Assembly (NCBI RefSeq): GCF_017603825.1
Contig: NZ_CP072014.1
Span: 3,782,001 to 3,846,000 of the forward strand
DNA from: Arthrobacter crystallopoietes
Lineage (GTDB): Bacteria > Actinomycetota > Actinomycetes > Actinomycetales > Micrococcaceae
Length of the DNA stretch: 64,000 nucleotides
Reading direction: 5' to 3'
Shown here: positions 1 to 8,827 of the stretch, piece by piece
Position numbering within the stretch: position 1 is the first letter of the stretch
Layout of the letters: each line of letters begins with the position of its first letter
Position numbers and translations under genes: made by a program
Notes under the pieces: generated by a model
The model's database searches: none
What the model was told of the DNA's origin: nothing
What the model saw: the letters and a program-made list of their open reading frames with translations, nothing else

Positions 1-848
1 ACCGCATCCGCCTGCGCGGACCCCGCAGCCAGCGTCATCACCGTCGGCCCGGCACCGGAGACAACAGCGGCGAAACCAGAGGCACGAAGCGACTGCAGCA
101 AGGCTGCGCTCGGTGCCATGGCAGGCGCCCGGTGGCTCTGGTGCAGCTCGTCCACCGTCGCCGCGAGCAGCAGTTCCGGGTCACGCGTCAGCGCCTGCAC
201 CAACAAGGCGGCCCGTCCGGCATTGGCCGCGGCGATATGGTGTGGTACCGAGACCGGCAGCAGGTTTCGGGCCGTTTCGGTTGACAATTCATAGGATGGA
301 ATGGCCACAACCGGAACAATTTCCGAAGCGACATCAACGGCGGTGCTGAAAAAAGAACCCGCCGTTTCCCAGGAGATGGCCAGCTTGCCCGCCAGCGCCG
401 GTGCCACGTTGTCAGGATGGCCTTCCTGGGCGGAACAAAGCTGCAGGACTTCCTGAGCACTGAGCCGGGCAGCCACGGGCAGCAACGAGTTGGCCAGCAG
501 CACCGCGGAGACGATGGCCGCCGCAGAGCTTCCCAGTCCCCGGCCGTGCGGAATCACGTTCTCGGCCTGCAGCCGCAGGCCTTCCGCACGGTAGCCGGCG
601 CGTCCCAGCGTGTCCTGGATGGTGCGGATGATCAGATGGCTTTCATCCGTGGGCAGGTTTGCGGCGCCTTCACCGGAGATCTCGGCATGGAATACGCCGT
701 CGTCGGTGGTTTCAACGCTGACCGTGTCATACAGGCTTACGGCCAGGCCGAGACTGTCGAAGCCGGGCCCGAGGTTGGCGCTGGTCGCCGGCACCCGGAC
801 GCTTACGCGCTGCCCGGGCACCACGGCGGTACGCTCTGCGGTCCTCAC
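1..848 (-). CDS. thrB: Homoserine kinase (3' end outside window)
   Basis: The protein phosphorylates L-homoserine with ATP to O-phosphohomoserine, the substrate of the threonine synthase encoded just upstream. About 282 residues are in view and the C-terminus runs off the left edge. Seen: an N-terminal PATSANLGPGFDSLG segment and the GHMP-kinase ATP loop PHGRGLGSSAAA near residue 95, then a HPDNVAPAL motif; these are family hallmarks. The GTG at 848 is chosen because the frame begins 7 nt after the thrC stop and the family N-terminus follows at once. It is the last gene seen of the argS-lysA-hom-thrC-thrB run, so it is probably co-transcribed. Confidence 0.95.
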   Translation of the reverse strand, partial: MRTAERTAVVPGQRVSVRVPATSANLGPGFDSLGLAVSLYDTVSVETTDDGVFHAEISGEGAANLPTDESHLIIRTIQDTLGRAGYRAEGLRLQAENVIPHGRGLGSSAAAIVSAVLLANSLLPVAARLSAQEVLQLCSAQEGHPDNVAPALAGKLAISWETAGSFFSTAVDVASEIVPVVAIPSYELSTETARNLLPVSVPHHIAAANAGRAALLVQALTRDPELLLAATVDELHQSHRAPAMAPSAALLQSLRASGFAAVVSGAGPTVMTLAAGSAQADA

Positions 849-855
849 GGCGGTG

Positions 856-1956
856 TTATTCGAGACCAAGAGCTGCAGCCACGCTCACGACGTCGAAATC
901 CACCTTGACGGGTGTAACCTCATGGCCGTCTTCGGTTTGCAGGGCCCACTGCGGATCCTTCAGGCCGTGGCCGGTCACTGTGATCACAATGGTCTTGCCC
1001 GCAGGAACTTCACCGGCAGCGTGCTTCTTGATGACGCCCGCAACACCCGCTGCCGAACCGGGCTCGACGAACACGCCTTCCTTGGAGGACAGCCAGCGGT
1101 GGGCGTTGAGGATTTCCTCGTCCGTCACCGAATCGATCAGCCCGCCCGACTCGTCACGGGCGGCAATGGCGGTGTCCCAAGACGCCGGGTTGCCGATCCG
1201 GATGGCGGTGGCGATGGTTTCCGGCTCGGTGACCGGGTGCCCCAGCACCAGCGGTGCCGCGCCGGCGGCCTGGAAGCCCCACAGTGTGGGTGTCTTGGTA
1301 GCGACGGCTTCGAGGGTGCCAGCAGTCTCGGATTCGTAGGGCTTGGCGTACTCCTGGTAGCCCTTCCAGTACGCGGTGATATTGCCGGCGTTCCCCACGG
1401 GCATCACATGGATGTCCGGGGCATCCCCGAGGAAGTCAACGGTCTCGAAGGCCGCCGTCTTCTGGCCCTGGATCCGCGCGGGGTTGACGGAGTTGACCAG
1501 GAAAACCGGGTACGCCTCCGACAGCTTGCGGGCAACTTCGAGGCAATTATCGAAGTTGCCGTTGATCTGGATGATCTCGGCGCCGTGGGCGATGGCCTGG
1601 CTCATCTTGCCCATCGCGATCTTCCCGGCCGGCACCAGCACGGCGCACTTCAGGCCCGCCTGGGTGGCATAGGCGGCGGCGGAAGCCGAGGTGTTGCCCG
1701 TTGACGCGCACACTACGGCCTTGGCTCCGGCCTCCACGGCTGCGGTGATGGCCATGGTCATCCCGCGGTCTTTGAAGGAGCCGGTGGGATTCATCCCTTC
1801 CACCTTCAGGTACACGGCTGAGCCGGTCAGCTCGGAGAGGGCCTTGGCATGGACCAGCGGCGTTCCGCCTTCACCGAGCGTGATGATCTCGGTCCGGTCC
1901 GTGACGGGCAGACGTTCGGCGTACTCGCGGATAACGCCGCGCCATTGGTGGGCCAC
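856..1956 (-). CDS. thrC: Threonine synthase
   Basis: This PLP enzyme converts O-phosphohomoserine to threonine and phosphate in the cytoplasm. Its 366 residues match the short bacterial (class II) form. The PLP lysine lies in GSFKDRGM near residue 62, and glycine-rich phosphate-binding segments such as [10 protein letters not shown] and GNAGNIT are visible. The start is a GTG placed directly after the hom TAA stop; a GGAG lies 5 nt upstream, overlapping the end of hom, so translation is probably coupled. The order hom-thrC-thrB is the usual one in actinobacteria. Confidence 0.97.
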   Translation of the reverse strand: MAHQWRGVIREYAERLPVTDRTEIITLGEGGTPLVHAKALSELTGSAVYLKVEGMNPTGSFKDRGMTMAITAAVEAGAKAVVCASTGNTSASAAAYATQAGLKCAVLVPAGKIAMGKMSQAIAHGAEIIQINGNFDNCLEVARKLSEAYPVFLVNSVNPARIQGQKTAAFETVDFLGDAPDIHVMPVGNAGNITAYWKGYQEYAKPYESETAGTLEAVATKTPTLWGFQAAGAAPLVLGHPVTEPETIATAIRIGNPASWDTAIAARDESGGLIDSVTDEEILNAHRWLSSKEGVFVEPGSAAGVAGVIKKHAAGEVPAGKTIVITVTGHGLKDPQWALQTEDGHEVTPVKVDFDVVSVAAALGLE

Positions 1957-3276
1957 TTAGACTCCTTCTACTCGCAGTACGGAAGTAACTGAATTAACAA
2001 TGTCGAGATCCTTGATGGCCTCCACCGTCGCGGCCAGCGATTTCTCGGTGCCGCGGTGGGTGATGATGCGCAGTTCCGCGGAGGCGGTCCCGTCGGCGAT
2101 CGAGACCAGGTCTTCCGTGTGCATGGTCTGGCGCATGACTTCGATCGAAACCCCATGGCCTGCGAAAACGTGGGCAATCTTGGCCAGGACGCCGGGCTGG
2201 TCCGCTGCGTCGATGTCGATGTAGTAGCTGGTGAGGATGCTGTCTTCACCCAGGACCGGAAGTTGCTGGCCCGTGGTTTCGGTGCGTCCCCGGCCACCGC
2301 TGACCATGCGGCGGGCGGCGCTGACAACGTCGCCGAGCACGGCCGAGGCCGTGGGGCGTCCGCCGGCGCCCTGGCCGTAGAACATCAGCTCGCCGGCATT
2401 CTCCGCCTCGACGAAGACGGCGTTGAAGGCGCCGTGGACAGCCGCCAGCGGGTGGGTACGCGGCAGCAGGGTCGGATGCACGCGCACGGACACCCCTTCG
2501 CCGCCGTCCTTGGTCGGCTGCTTCTCGGCGATCGCCAGCAGTTTGATCACGAAACCGGTGTCTTTGGCTGCGTCGATGTCTGCGGAGGTGATGCCGGTGA
2601 TGCCCTCGCACTTGACCGCGTCCAGCGGGAACATGGTGTGGAAAGCCAGCGAGGCAAGCAAGGTACCCTTCGCCGCTGCATCCAGCCCCTCGACGTCGGC
2701 CGTTGGATCCGCCTCGGCGTAGCCGAGGGCCTGGGCGGCCTTCAGCGCGTCCTCGAAGGCTGCACCGGTGGTGTCCATCTGGTCGAGAATGTAGTTGGTC
2801 GTGCCGTTGACGATGCCCAGCACCCGCTTGATCCGGTCCCCGGAAAGGCTCTCCCGAATGGGGCGCAGAATCGGAATGGCTCCGGCCACGGCCGCCTCAT
2901 AGTAGAGCTCGACGCCGGCGGCAGAGGCCTTCTCGTAAAGGGCGGGCCCGTCGGCTGCCAGCAGTGCTTTGTTCCCGCTGACCACGGAGGCACCGTGCTC
3001 GATGGAGCGCAGGATCAGCGAACGTGCCGGTTCCAGACCGCCCATGAGCTCAATGACGATGTCCGCGTCCTTGACCAGCGTCTCGGCGTCGTCGGTGAAC
3101 AGGTCCCGGGGCAGGTCGACATCGCGCGGCGCGTCAACGTTGCGGACGGCGATTCCGGCCAATTCCAACCGGGCTCCCGAACGCGAGGCCAGTTCAGCGG
3201 CGTCGTCCAGGAGAATGCGGGCCACCTGGGATCCGACATTTCCGCATCCCAACAGTGCCACTTTCAGCGTGTTCAT
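1957..3276 (-). CDS. hom: Homoserine dehydrogenase
   Basis: The enzyme reduces aspartate semialdehyde to homoserine with NAD(P)H, the branch point to threonine and methionine. The 439 residues begin with a Rossmann loop (LLGCGNVGSQVA), followed by the catalytic domain (GNKALLAADGP near residue 100, GIVNGTTNYIL near 155), and end in an ACT domain (about 350-435), which in this family senses threonine. I chose the ATG at 3276, which has GGGAG 11 nt upstream and gives the standard N-terminus; an ATG 24 nt upstream is possible. The gene lies 69 nt downstream of lysA and touches thrC. Confidence 0.96.
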   Translation of the reverse strand: MNTLKVALLGCGNVGSQVARILLDDAAELASRSGARLELAGIAVRNVDAPRDVDLPRDLFTDDAETLVKDADIVIELMGGLEPARSLILRSIEHGASVVSGNKALLAADGPALYEKASAAGVELYYEAAVAGAIPILRPIRESLSGDRIKRVLGIVNGTTNYILDQMDTTGAAFEDALKAAQALGYAEADPTADVEGLDAAAKGTLLASLAFHTMFPLDAVKCEGITGITSADIDAAKDTGFVIKLLAIAEKQPTKDGGEGVSVRVHPTLLPRTHPLAAVHGAFNAVFVEAENAGELMFYGQGAGGRPTASAVLGDVVSAARRMVSGGRGRTETTGQQLPVLGEDSILTSYYIDIDAADQPGVLAKIAHVFAGHGVSIEVMRQTMHTEDLVSIADGTASAELRIITHRGTEKSLAATVEAIKDLDIVNSVTSVLRVEGV

Positions 3277-3345
3277 TGCTGTACTTACTCCCAAAGCCAT
3301 TGTTGTTTCCAAGAAATCCGCCGCCCCGAGCAGACTGATCGTGCC

Positions 3346-4821
3346 TCAGCCCAGGTCGCGGGCCAGAAGATCCTCTTCTGTTTCACCGCGCACAATCAGC
3401 CGTGGCTGGCCGTTGCTAACCGCAACCACCGGCGGCCGTGGAACATAGTTGTAGTTGCTGGCCAGCGCCCAGCAGTACGCACCGGTGCCCGGCACCGCCA
3501 GCAGATCCCCGGCGGCTACGTCACCAGGCAGATAAACGTCCCTGACTACAATGTCACCGCTTTCGCAATGTTTGCCAACCACGCGGGAAATAATCGGGTC
3601 TTCATCCGTCACACGGGAAGCCAGCACAGCCGAATAGTCGGCGTCGTACAGTACCGGGCGGGCGTTGTCACTCATGCCGCCGTCCACGGAAATGTAACGC
3701 CGCGGATAGGTCCGTCCGTCCTCGCTGTCCACGTTCACGGTCTTCAGCGTGCCCGTCTCATACAGAGTGAACGTGCTCGGACCCACGATGGCGCGCCCCG
3801 GTTCGATCGAGATCCGCGGAACCTTCAGTTCCAGCCTGCGGCAAGTGGAATTAACGACGGCGGCCATCGCCTCCGCGAGTTCGGCTGGCGGGCGCGGCGT
3901 GTCGGCCTCGGTGTAGGCGATGCCGTAGCCGCCGCCCAGATCCAGCTCCGGGAGCTCCACGCCATGTTCATCGCGGATTTGGGCGACGAAGGTCAGCAGC
4001 CGCTCCGCAGCCAGGGCGAACCCTTCGGGTTCGAAAATCTGGGAACCGATGTGGCAATGCAGTCCCAGCAGATTGATGGACTCGGCTGCCAGGGCTTCGC
4101 TGACGGCCCGTGCGGCTGGTGAGCTGCCTGCGGAAGGCAACGCCCCGCCGTCGTTCACTGTGCCGGACTCTGTGTCCGCGGCGGCCATGGACAGGCCGAA
4201 CTTCTGGTCCTCGTGCGCGGTGGCAATGAATTCATGCGTATGGGCGTGCACGCCGGGCGTCAGGCGCAGCATGACATTGGCCCGCTCGGACCGGGCTGCG
4301 GCAATAGCAGCCAGCCGCTGGAGTTCATCCAGGCTGTCCACCACGATCCGGCCCAGCTTCATGTCCAGGGCCCGGTTCAGTTCCGCATCGGACTTGTTGT
4401 TCCCGTGCAGGCCGAGCTTCTCACCGGAGATACCGGCGCGTGCGGCTACGGCCAGCTCGCCGCCGGAGCAGGTATCCAGCCGCAGGCCTTCCTGCTCCAC
4501 CCAGCGCGCTACCTCTATGCAGAGGAAGGACTTGCCGGCGTAGTAGACGTCCACTCCCCCGCACAGGTCGGCGAAAGCGGCGTCGAAGGACTCCTTGAAG
4601 TCCCGGGCGCGGGCGCGGAAGTCCGTCTCGGACATGACGAAGAGCGGCGAGCCGAAACGGGCCTTGAGGTCGCTGACGCCGACGCCGTCAATCTCCAATT
4701 CGCCGCTGGCACCGCGGGCCACGCCGCGGGCCCACATCTTCGGCTGCAGTTCGTTCGCGTCTGCCGGATAGCTCAGCCACTGGGGAGCGAGCGGGGAGGC
4801 TTCGCGAATTGTTGAAGTCAT
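3346..4821 (-). CDS. lysA: Diaminopimelate decarboxylase
   Basis: This PLP enzyme makes L-lysine from meso-diaminopimelate, the last step of lysine synthesis. Its 491 residues include the PLP lysine in VYYAGKSFLC, the HCHIGSQI motif, GGGYGIAY and the C-terminal CESGD segment that supplies the active-site cysteine of the partner subunit. An Ala/Gly/Ser-rich stretch sits between KFGLS and the HCHIGSQ motif, looking longer than the usual linker; the catalytic residues are intact. The ATG at 4821 starts 4 nt after the argS stop; pairing of argS and lysA is common in actinobacteria. Confidence 0.97.
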   Translation of the reverse strand: MTSTIREASPLAPQWLSYPADANELQPKMWARGVARGASGELEIDGVGVSDLKARFGSPLFVMSETDFRARARDFKESFDAAFADLCGGVDVYYAGKSFLCIEVARWVEQEGLRLDTCSGGELAVAARAGISGEKLGLHGNNKSDAELNRALDMKLGRIVVDSLDELQRLAAIAAARSERANVMLRLTPGVHAHTHEFIATAHEDQKFGLSMAAADTESGTVNDGGALPSAGSSPAARAVSEALAAESINLLGLHCHIGSQIFEPEGFALAAERLLTFVAQIRDEHGVELPELDLGGGYGIAYTEADTPRPPAELAEAMAAVVNSTCRRLELKVPRISIEPGRAIVGPSTFTLYETGTLKTVNVDSEDGRTYPRRYISVDGGMSDNARPVLYDADYSAVLASRVTDEDPIISRVVGKHCESGDIVVRDVYLPGDVAAGDLLAVPGTGAYCWALASNYNYVPRPPVVAVSNGQPRLIVRGETEEDLLARDLG

Positions 4822-4825
4822 GTGC

Positions 4826-6469
4826 TTACATCCGTTCCGGCGCACTGACGCCCAGCAGGCCCAGGCCATTGGCCAGAACCTGCGTGGTTGCATCATTGAG
4901 CCACAGTCGGGTCCGGTTCAGGTCGGTAACTTCGGCATCGCCCAACGGTGTCACGCGGCAGGAATCGTACCAGCGGTGGTAGGCGCCGGCGATGACTTCC
5001 AGATGGCGGGCCACCCGGTGCGGTTCGCGCAGCTTGGCCGCCGTGGCCACGACGGACGGGTAGGCTCCGAGGTAGGCCAGCAGTTCGTTTTCGGTGGCGT
5101 GGTCCAGCAAGGAGGCGTCGAAGGCGCTGCGTTCCACCCCTGCGGCTACCGCATTTCGTGCAACGGCACAGGTACGGGCATGGGCGTACTGCACGTAGAA
5201 CACCGGGTTCTCGTTGCTGCGCTTGGTCAACAGGTCCAGATCGACGTCGATATTGGAGTCCGCGTGTGACCTGGTCAGCGCGTAGCGGGCCGCGTCCACG
5301 CCGACTGCGTCCACGAGGTCTTCCATGGTGACCACCGTGCCGGCGCGCTTGGACATCCGGACCGGCTTGCCGTCCTTGACCAGGTTCACCATCTGGCCGA
5401 TGAGGACCTCGACGCGGTCCGCGCTGTCGCCCATGGCAGCGGCGGCAGCTTTCAGCCGTGCCACATAGCCGTGGTGGTCGGCTCCGAGCATGTAGATGCA
5501 CAGATCGAAGCCACGGTCTCGCTTGTTCTTGAAGTAGGCGATGTCGCCGGCGATGTAGGCTGCATGGCCGTCCGATTTGATGACCACCCGGTCCTTGTCG
5601 TCGCCGAAGTCCGTGGACTTCAGCCACCAGGCGCCCTCGTCGAAGTAGAGGCTGCCGGAGGTCTTGAGCTGTTCAAGCAGCGCGTCGACGGCACCGTCTT
5701 CAAAGAGCGCATTTTCGTGGAAGTAGACATCGAAATCGACGCCGAACTCATGCAGCGACTTTTTGATGGCAGCAAACATCAGTTCGACGCCCCGGCTGCG
5801 GAACTCTTCCTGCGGGTCTGCGGCCGAGAGCGCGTCCGGATTCTGGGCCAGCACGGCATTGGCAATATCCGCGATGTAGTCTCCGCCGTAACCGTCCTCC
5901 GGTGCGGGTTCGCCCTTCGCGCTGGCGAGCAGGGACCGGGCAAAGCGGTCGATCTGGTTGCCATGGTCATTGAAATAGTACTCGCGCGTAACCTCAGCTC
6001 CCTGCGCCTGCAGGATGCGGGCCAGCGAATCCCCCAGGGCAGCCCAGCGTGTCCCGCCCAAGTGGATGGGCCCGGTGGGGTTGGCGGAGACGAACTCCAG
6101 GTTGATCTTGGTGCCGGCGTACTCCTCACCGGTTCCATAGCTATCGCCGGTTTCGACGATGGTCTGGGCCAGTGAACCCGCCGCAGCGGCGTCCAGCGTG
6201 ATGTTCAGGAAGCCGGGGCCGGCAATGTCAACCTTGGCAACGCCGTCGATCTTGGCCAGCCGGGCGCTGAGGATTTCGGCGAACTGGCGCGGATTCATCC
6301 CCGCTTTCTTGCCCAGCTGCATGGCCACATTGGTGGCCCAGTCACCGTGCTCGCGGCTCTTCGGTCGCTCCACCCGCACCTCGCGGGGCATCTCGACGGC
6401 GAAGTCACCTGCGTCGACGGCATCCTGCAGGCAGGCGGTAATGGCAGCGGAAAGTTCTTCAGGAGTCAC
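4826..6469 (-). CDS. argS: Arginyl-tRNA synthetase
   Basis: This class I synthetase charges tRNA-Arg with arginine. Its 547 residues carry the HIGH-type motif as PTGPIHLGG (near residue 132), the KMSKS-type loop as VRMSKRAG (near 375), and the C-terminal DALR anticodon-binding domain. The GTG start at 6469 has no Shine-Dalgarno sequence; instead a TATGCT hexamer ends 6 nt upstream, which suggests a leaderless mRNA (inference). It heads the operon with lysA-hom-thrC-thrB and lies about 240 nt from a divergent tRNA-Arg gene. Confidence 0.97.
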   Translation of the reverse strand: MTPEELSAAITACLQDAVDAGDFAVEMPREVRVERPKSREHGDWATNVAMQLGKKAGMNPRQFAEILSARLAKIDGVAKVDIAGPGFLNITLDAAAAGSLAQTIVETGDSYGTGEEYAGTKINLEFVSANPTGPIHLGGTRWAALGDSLARILQAQGAEVTREYYFNDHGNQIDRFARSLLASAKGEPAPEDGYGGDYIADIANAVLAQNPDALSAADPQEEFRSRGVELMFAAIKKSLHEFGVDFDVYFHENALFEDGAVDALLEQLKTSGSLYFDEGAWWLKSTDFGDDKDRVVIKSDGHAAYIAGDIAYFKNKRDRGFDLCIYMLGADHHGYVARLKAAAAAMGDSADRVEVLIGQMVNLVKDGKPVRMSKRAGTVVTMEDLVDAVGVDAARYALTRSHADSNIDVDLDLLTKRSNENPVFYVQYAHARTCAVARNAVAAGVERSAFDASLLDHATENELLAYLGAYPSVVATAAKLREPHRVARHLEVIAGAYHRWYDSCRVTPLGDAEVTDLNRTRLWLNDATTQVLANGLGLLGVSAPERM

Positions 6470-6475
6470 CCGTTA

Positions 6476-6481
6476 AGCATA
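6476..6481 (-). promoter_or_regulatory. Putative -10 element of a leaderless argS promoter
   Basis: TATGCT fits the TANNNT pattern of actinobacterial -10 boxes and ends 6 nt before the argS GTG. That spacing would place the transcription start on or near the start codon. No good -35 box or Shine-Dalgarno sequence is seen. The call rests on position and pattern only. Confidence 0.4.
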
Positions 6482-6638
6482 AGTGCAGTGCAAACCGGAT
6501 TCTGCCGTCGCCCCGTGACCTGGGGCTGCCACCACGGAAGACCTGCCGGACCGGTACCGCCACATGGTTTCGCCAGGGATTTTCCACCCCGAGGCGTCCG
6601 CCGAATTCATCTGTACGCCTTCCTCGGATACTGACGGT

Positions 6639-6667
6639 TTGTGCCTGTGGGGGTAGTTCCTGATAAG
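6639..6667 (+). promoter_or_regulatory. Putative promoter of tRNA-Arg
   Basis: TTGTGC (6639-6644) and GATAAG (6662-6667) are separated by 17 nt, a plausible housekeeping promoter about 45 nt before the tRNA 5' end. The remainder of the argS-tRNA interval holds nothing else I can name. Confidence 0.4.
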
Positions 6668-6711
6668 CTCATTGACGTCCCAAAAGGTGCTGAAGATTTA
6701 CCCGGCACCGC

Positions 6712-6784
6712 GCCCTCGTAGCTCAGGGGATAGAGCGTCTGCCTCCGGAGCAGAAGGCCGTAGGTTCGAATCCTATCGAGGGCA
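6712..6784 (+). tRNA. tRNA-Arg(CCG)
   Basis: A 73-nt cloverleaf is visible: acceptor stem GCCCTCG pairs with CGAGGGC, the discriminator is A, and the TψC arm holds GGTTCGAATCC. The seven-base anticodon loop reads CTCCGGA, giving anticodon CCG for the arginine codon CGG. No CCA is encoded. It sits next to argS, but on the opposite strand. No integrase or repeated tRNA end lies nearby, so there is no sign of use as an attachment site. Confidence 0.97.
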
Positions 6785-6790
6785 CGTCAG

Positions 6791-6829
6791 AAAAGCCCCG
6801 CCGCTGGAATACCAGTTGGCGGGGCTTTT
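6791..6829 (+). terminator. Rho-independent terminator after tRNA-Arg (bidirectional)
   Basis: A perfect 12-bp stem, AAAAGCCCCGCC with GGCGGGGCTTTT, encloses a 15-nt loop and starts 6 nt after the tRNA. The A and T ends let it work both ways, so it could also end the convergent GlxA-type gene. Confidence 0.9.
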
Positions 6830-6878
6830 CCGTTCCGTCAGGCACGGGTGCGCCAGGGAAGCTTGGCGCGCGCCGCGG

Positions 6879-7853
6879 TTAATGAACCGCCATGGCCGCG
6901 GAGCTTCCACGGAACGTCCGGCGGTAGGTCGCTGGCGAAATGTTGAGTGCTTTGACGAAATGATGGCGCAGCAGGACCGCCTGGCCAAAACCGGTGGCGC
7001 GGGCAATCTCGTCGATGTTCAGATCCGAGGTTTCCAGCAGCTCCTGGGCCAGCAACACACGCTGGGCATTGATCCAGGCAGCAGGCGTGGCACCGGTCTC
7101 GGCGCGGAACCGCCTGGCGAAAGTCCGTTCCGACATGTGCACGCGTTGGGACAGTTCCGCGATGGAGACCTCGCGGTCAAGATTCTCGCTGAGCCAGACT
7201 ACGAGGTCTTTGAGGGTGCTGCAGCCTTCGAGCGACAAGGGTCGCGCGATGTATTGGGCCTGGCCACCTTCCCGGTGCGGCGGTACGACCATGTCCCGGG
7301 CAATGGCTGCCGCCACTCCGGCGCCAAGCTCGGTCCGAACCAGATGCAGGCAGGCATCGATCCCGGCCGACGTACCGGCACTGGTGATGATCCGGTCATC
7401 CTGGACGTAGAGCACGTTCTCGTCTACATGGATCTGCGGATATTGCTGGGCAAGCTGCTGCGAGTACTGCCAGTGCGTGGTTGCGCGGCGGCCGTCCAGC
7501 AATCCGGCTCCGGCCAGGACAAAGGCACCCGTGCACAATGACATCACCCACGCTCCGCGCGCATGGGCGCGGCGGAGTGACTGCTTAACCTTTTCCGGCA
7601 CGGGTGCGTCCCATTGATAGGGCGCCACGATGAGCAGATCTGCGTCCTCGGCCGCTTCGAGCCCCAGGGCGACATCGATGGAAAACCCGGTCTTGGTGTC
7701 CACCTTCCCCGGCGTAGGCGTGCAGACCTTGAAGTCGAAGGCCGGCACCCCCGTTCCACGCGCGGATCGGTCAATGCCGAACACCTCGCATGCGACGCCG
7801 AATTCGAACGGCGAGGTACCTGGAAGTACCAGCACAGCTACGTTTTTAAGCAT
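6879..7853 (-). CDS. GlxA-family AraC-type transcriptional regulator
   Basis: The 324-residue protein has an N-terminal DJ-1/PfpI-like domain (about 1-180, starting VAVLVLPGTSPFEFG) and a C-terminal AraC double helix-turn-helix (about 220-315, with SIAELSQRVHMSERTFARRF). In this family the first domain usually acts as a ligand-sensing part without enzymatic activity; the ligand here cannot be read from sequence. The ATG at 7853 gives the expected N-terminus. The gene diverges from a small membrane protein 81 nt away and is convergent with tRNA-Arg. Its target genes are unknown. Confidence 0.9.
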   Translation of the reverse strand: MLKNVAVLVLPGTSPFEFGVACEVFGIDRSARGTGVPAFDFKVCTPTPGKVDTKTGFSIDVALGLEAAEDADLLIVAPYQWDAPVPEKVKQSLRRAHARGAWVMSLCTGAFVLAGAGLLDGRRATTHWQYSQQLAQQYPQIHVDENVLYVQDDRIITSAGTSAGIDACLHLVRTELGAGVAAAIARDMVVPPHREGGQAQYIARPLSLEGCSTLKDLVVWLSENLDREVSIAELSQRVHMSERTFARRFRAETGATPAAWINAQRVLLAQELLETSDLNIDEIARATGFGQAVLLRHHFVKALNISPATYRRTFRGSSAAMAVH

Positions 7854-7934
7854 GTGTTCATTATGGCAGTTTTTTATCGTTAGTGGTCATTTCTGCCACT
7901 CTTTTTTTGGTCCGTACCGGCGCACCATGAAGTC

Positions 7935-8096
7935 ATGGAACTTCTTCTAGCCCTGGCTTTCATCCTCGTCATCGTTGCCACCGTCGCCATCATCCCCAGC
8001 GATGGACACGGCCACACTCCGGAGGAGCGGTCCCTGCAGGACTGGTCCGACGGCGCCCTGCCAAGCCGCCCGTTCTCCCAGCTGATGCGCTGGTAA
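7935..8096 (+). CDS. Small single-span membrane protein, 53 residues
   Basis: ATG to TAA encodes 53 residues with a hydrophobic segment LLLALAFILVIVATVAII at positions 3-20, followed by a polar, acidic tail ending QLMRW. The layout suggests a membrane anchor with a short tail of about 33 residues. It lies in the divergent spacing between the GlxA-type regulator and the convergent DinB gene. No clear Shine-Dalgarno sequence is seen. I do not recognise the family; the clean membrane segment and lack of any larger overlapping gene support a real gene, but it could be spurious. Confidence 0.55.
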   Translation: MELLLALAFILVIVATVAIIPSDGHGHTPEERSLQDWSDGALPSRPFSQLMRW

Positions 8097-8138
8097 GCGC
8101 CCGCTGCTCCCCGTTCGAAGACGGCGCTGCCGAGACCC

Positions 8139-8696
8139 CTACTGCCGGTGGGCAAAGAGATCCCGAAGCAGCGCCACTTCGGCAAGGTGATGGATCATTT
8201 CGCGGTTGATGTGCAGTACCAGCGCACCCATGGATCGATCGGCAAACCGTCCTTCTGCCGCCCCGCACGGTTTCTCCAGGCCCAGTTCGTCCAAGGAACC
8301 GACGCCGTCGATCCAGCGGGCATAATATTCGTCCAGCAGCGCAAGCGCACCGTTTGCGGTTCCCGGATAGTCAAAGCTTTCGTAATCTACCGCCGGCCCG
8401 CCGAAGTGGGACGCATTCCTGGTTCCCAGCACTCCGACCAAGATATGGCCGAGCCGCCAGGCGATGGTGGTCACGGGGGCGGGATAGGGCTCGGGGATAG
8501 CGAAGTCGATCGTGTAATCACCGGAGCCTACGGCCATCGGCGCATGGCTGGTCCCGCGGTGGCGGACGTTCCAGCAGTCCTCCCCCGGTTCCCAGAAATA
8601 TTCCTCCTCGGTCAGCCCCTTTAGCCGGGGCCTGGCTTGGTTCTCCCAGTGCCACTGAAGCTGGTCCAGCAGTTCGAATTCAGCGTTGAACACCAT
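8139..8696 (-). CDS. DinB-family protein
   Basis: The 185-residue protein resembles the DinB/YfiT four-helix family: an N-terminal LLDQLQWHWENQARPRLKGL helix, a WEPGEDCWNVR turn and conserved His residues (WRLGHILVG, INREMIHHLAEV) that in relatives bind a divalent metal. Some members are thiol-dependent transferases; the substrate here is unknown. The ATG at 8696 is preferred because AAAGG lies about 11 nt upstream and the family match starts there; a start 60 nt upstream is also open. It is divergent from a WYL-domain regulator. Confidence 0.8.
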   Translation of the reverse strand: MVFNAEFELLDQLQWHWENQARPRLKGLTEEEYFWEPGEDCWNVRHRGTSHAPMAVGSGDYTIDFAIPEPYPAPVTTIAWRLGHILVGVLGTRNASHFGGPAVDYESFDYPGTANGALALLDEYYARWIDGVGSLDELGLEKPCGAAEGRFADRSMGALVLHINREMIHHLAEVALLRDLFAHRQ

Positions 8697-8827
8697 TTCC
8701 CGCGCCCTTTCCCGATCAGCTCCGCCCGCGTCGGCGCTGCAGCTTGTCTCCATCATGTCGTGCCGCCGCCGGTTTGCCCAGAGAATTCAGGACGGCGGCT
8801 GTCCGCATTGGGGCGTAGATTGTGTGC

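Noticed and set aside
610-4122. Long plus-strand frames opposite thrC, hom and lysA, up to 688 codons
   Set aside because: They lie exactly antisense to clear enzymes, have low-complexity Gly/Arg/His-rich translations and match no known domain. Such shadows are expected in GC-rich codon use.
6712-6784. tRNA-Arg as an integration site
   Set aside because: There is no integrase, no direct repeat of the tRNA 3' end and no change of gene style downstream.
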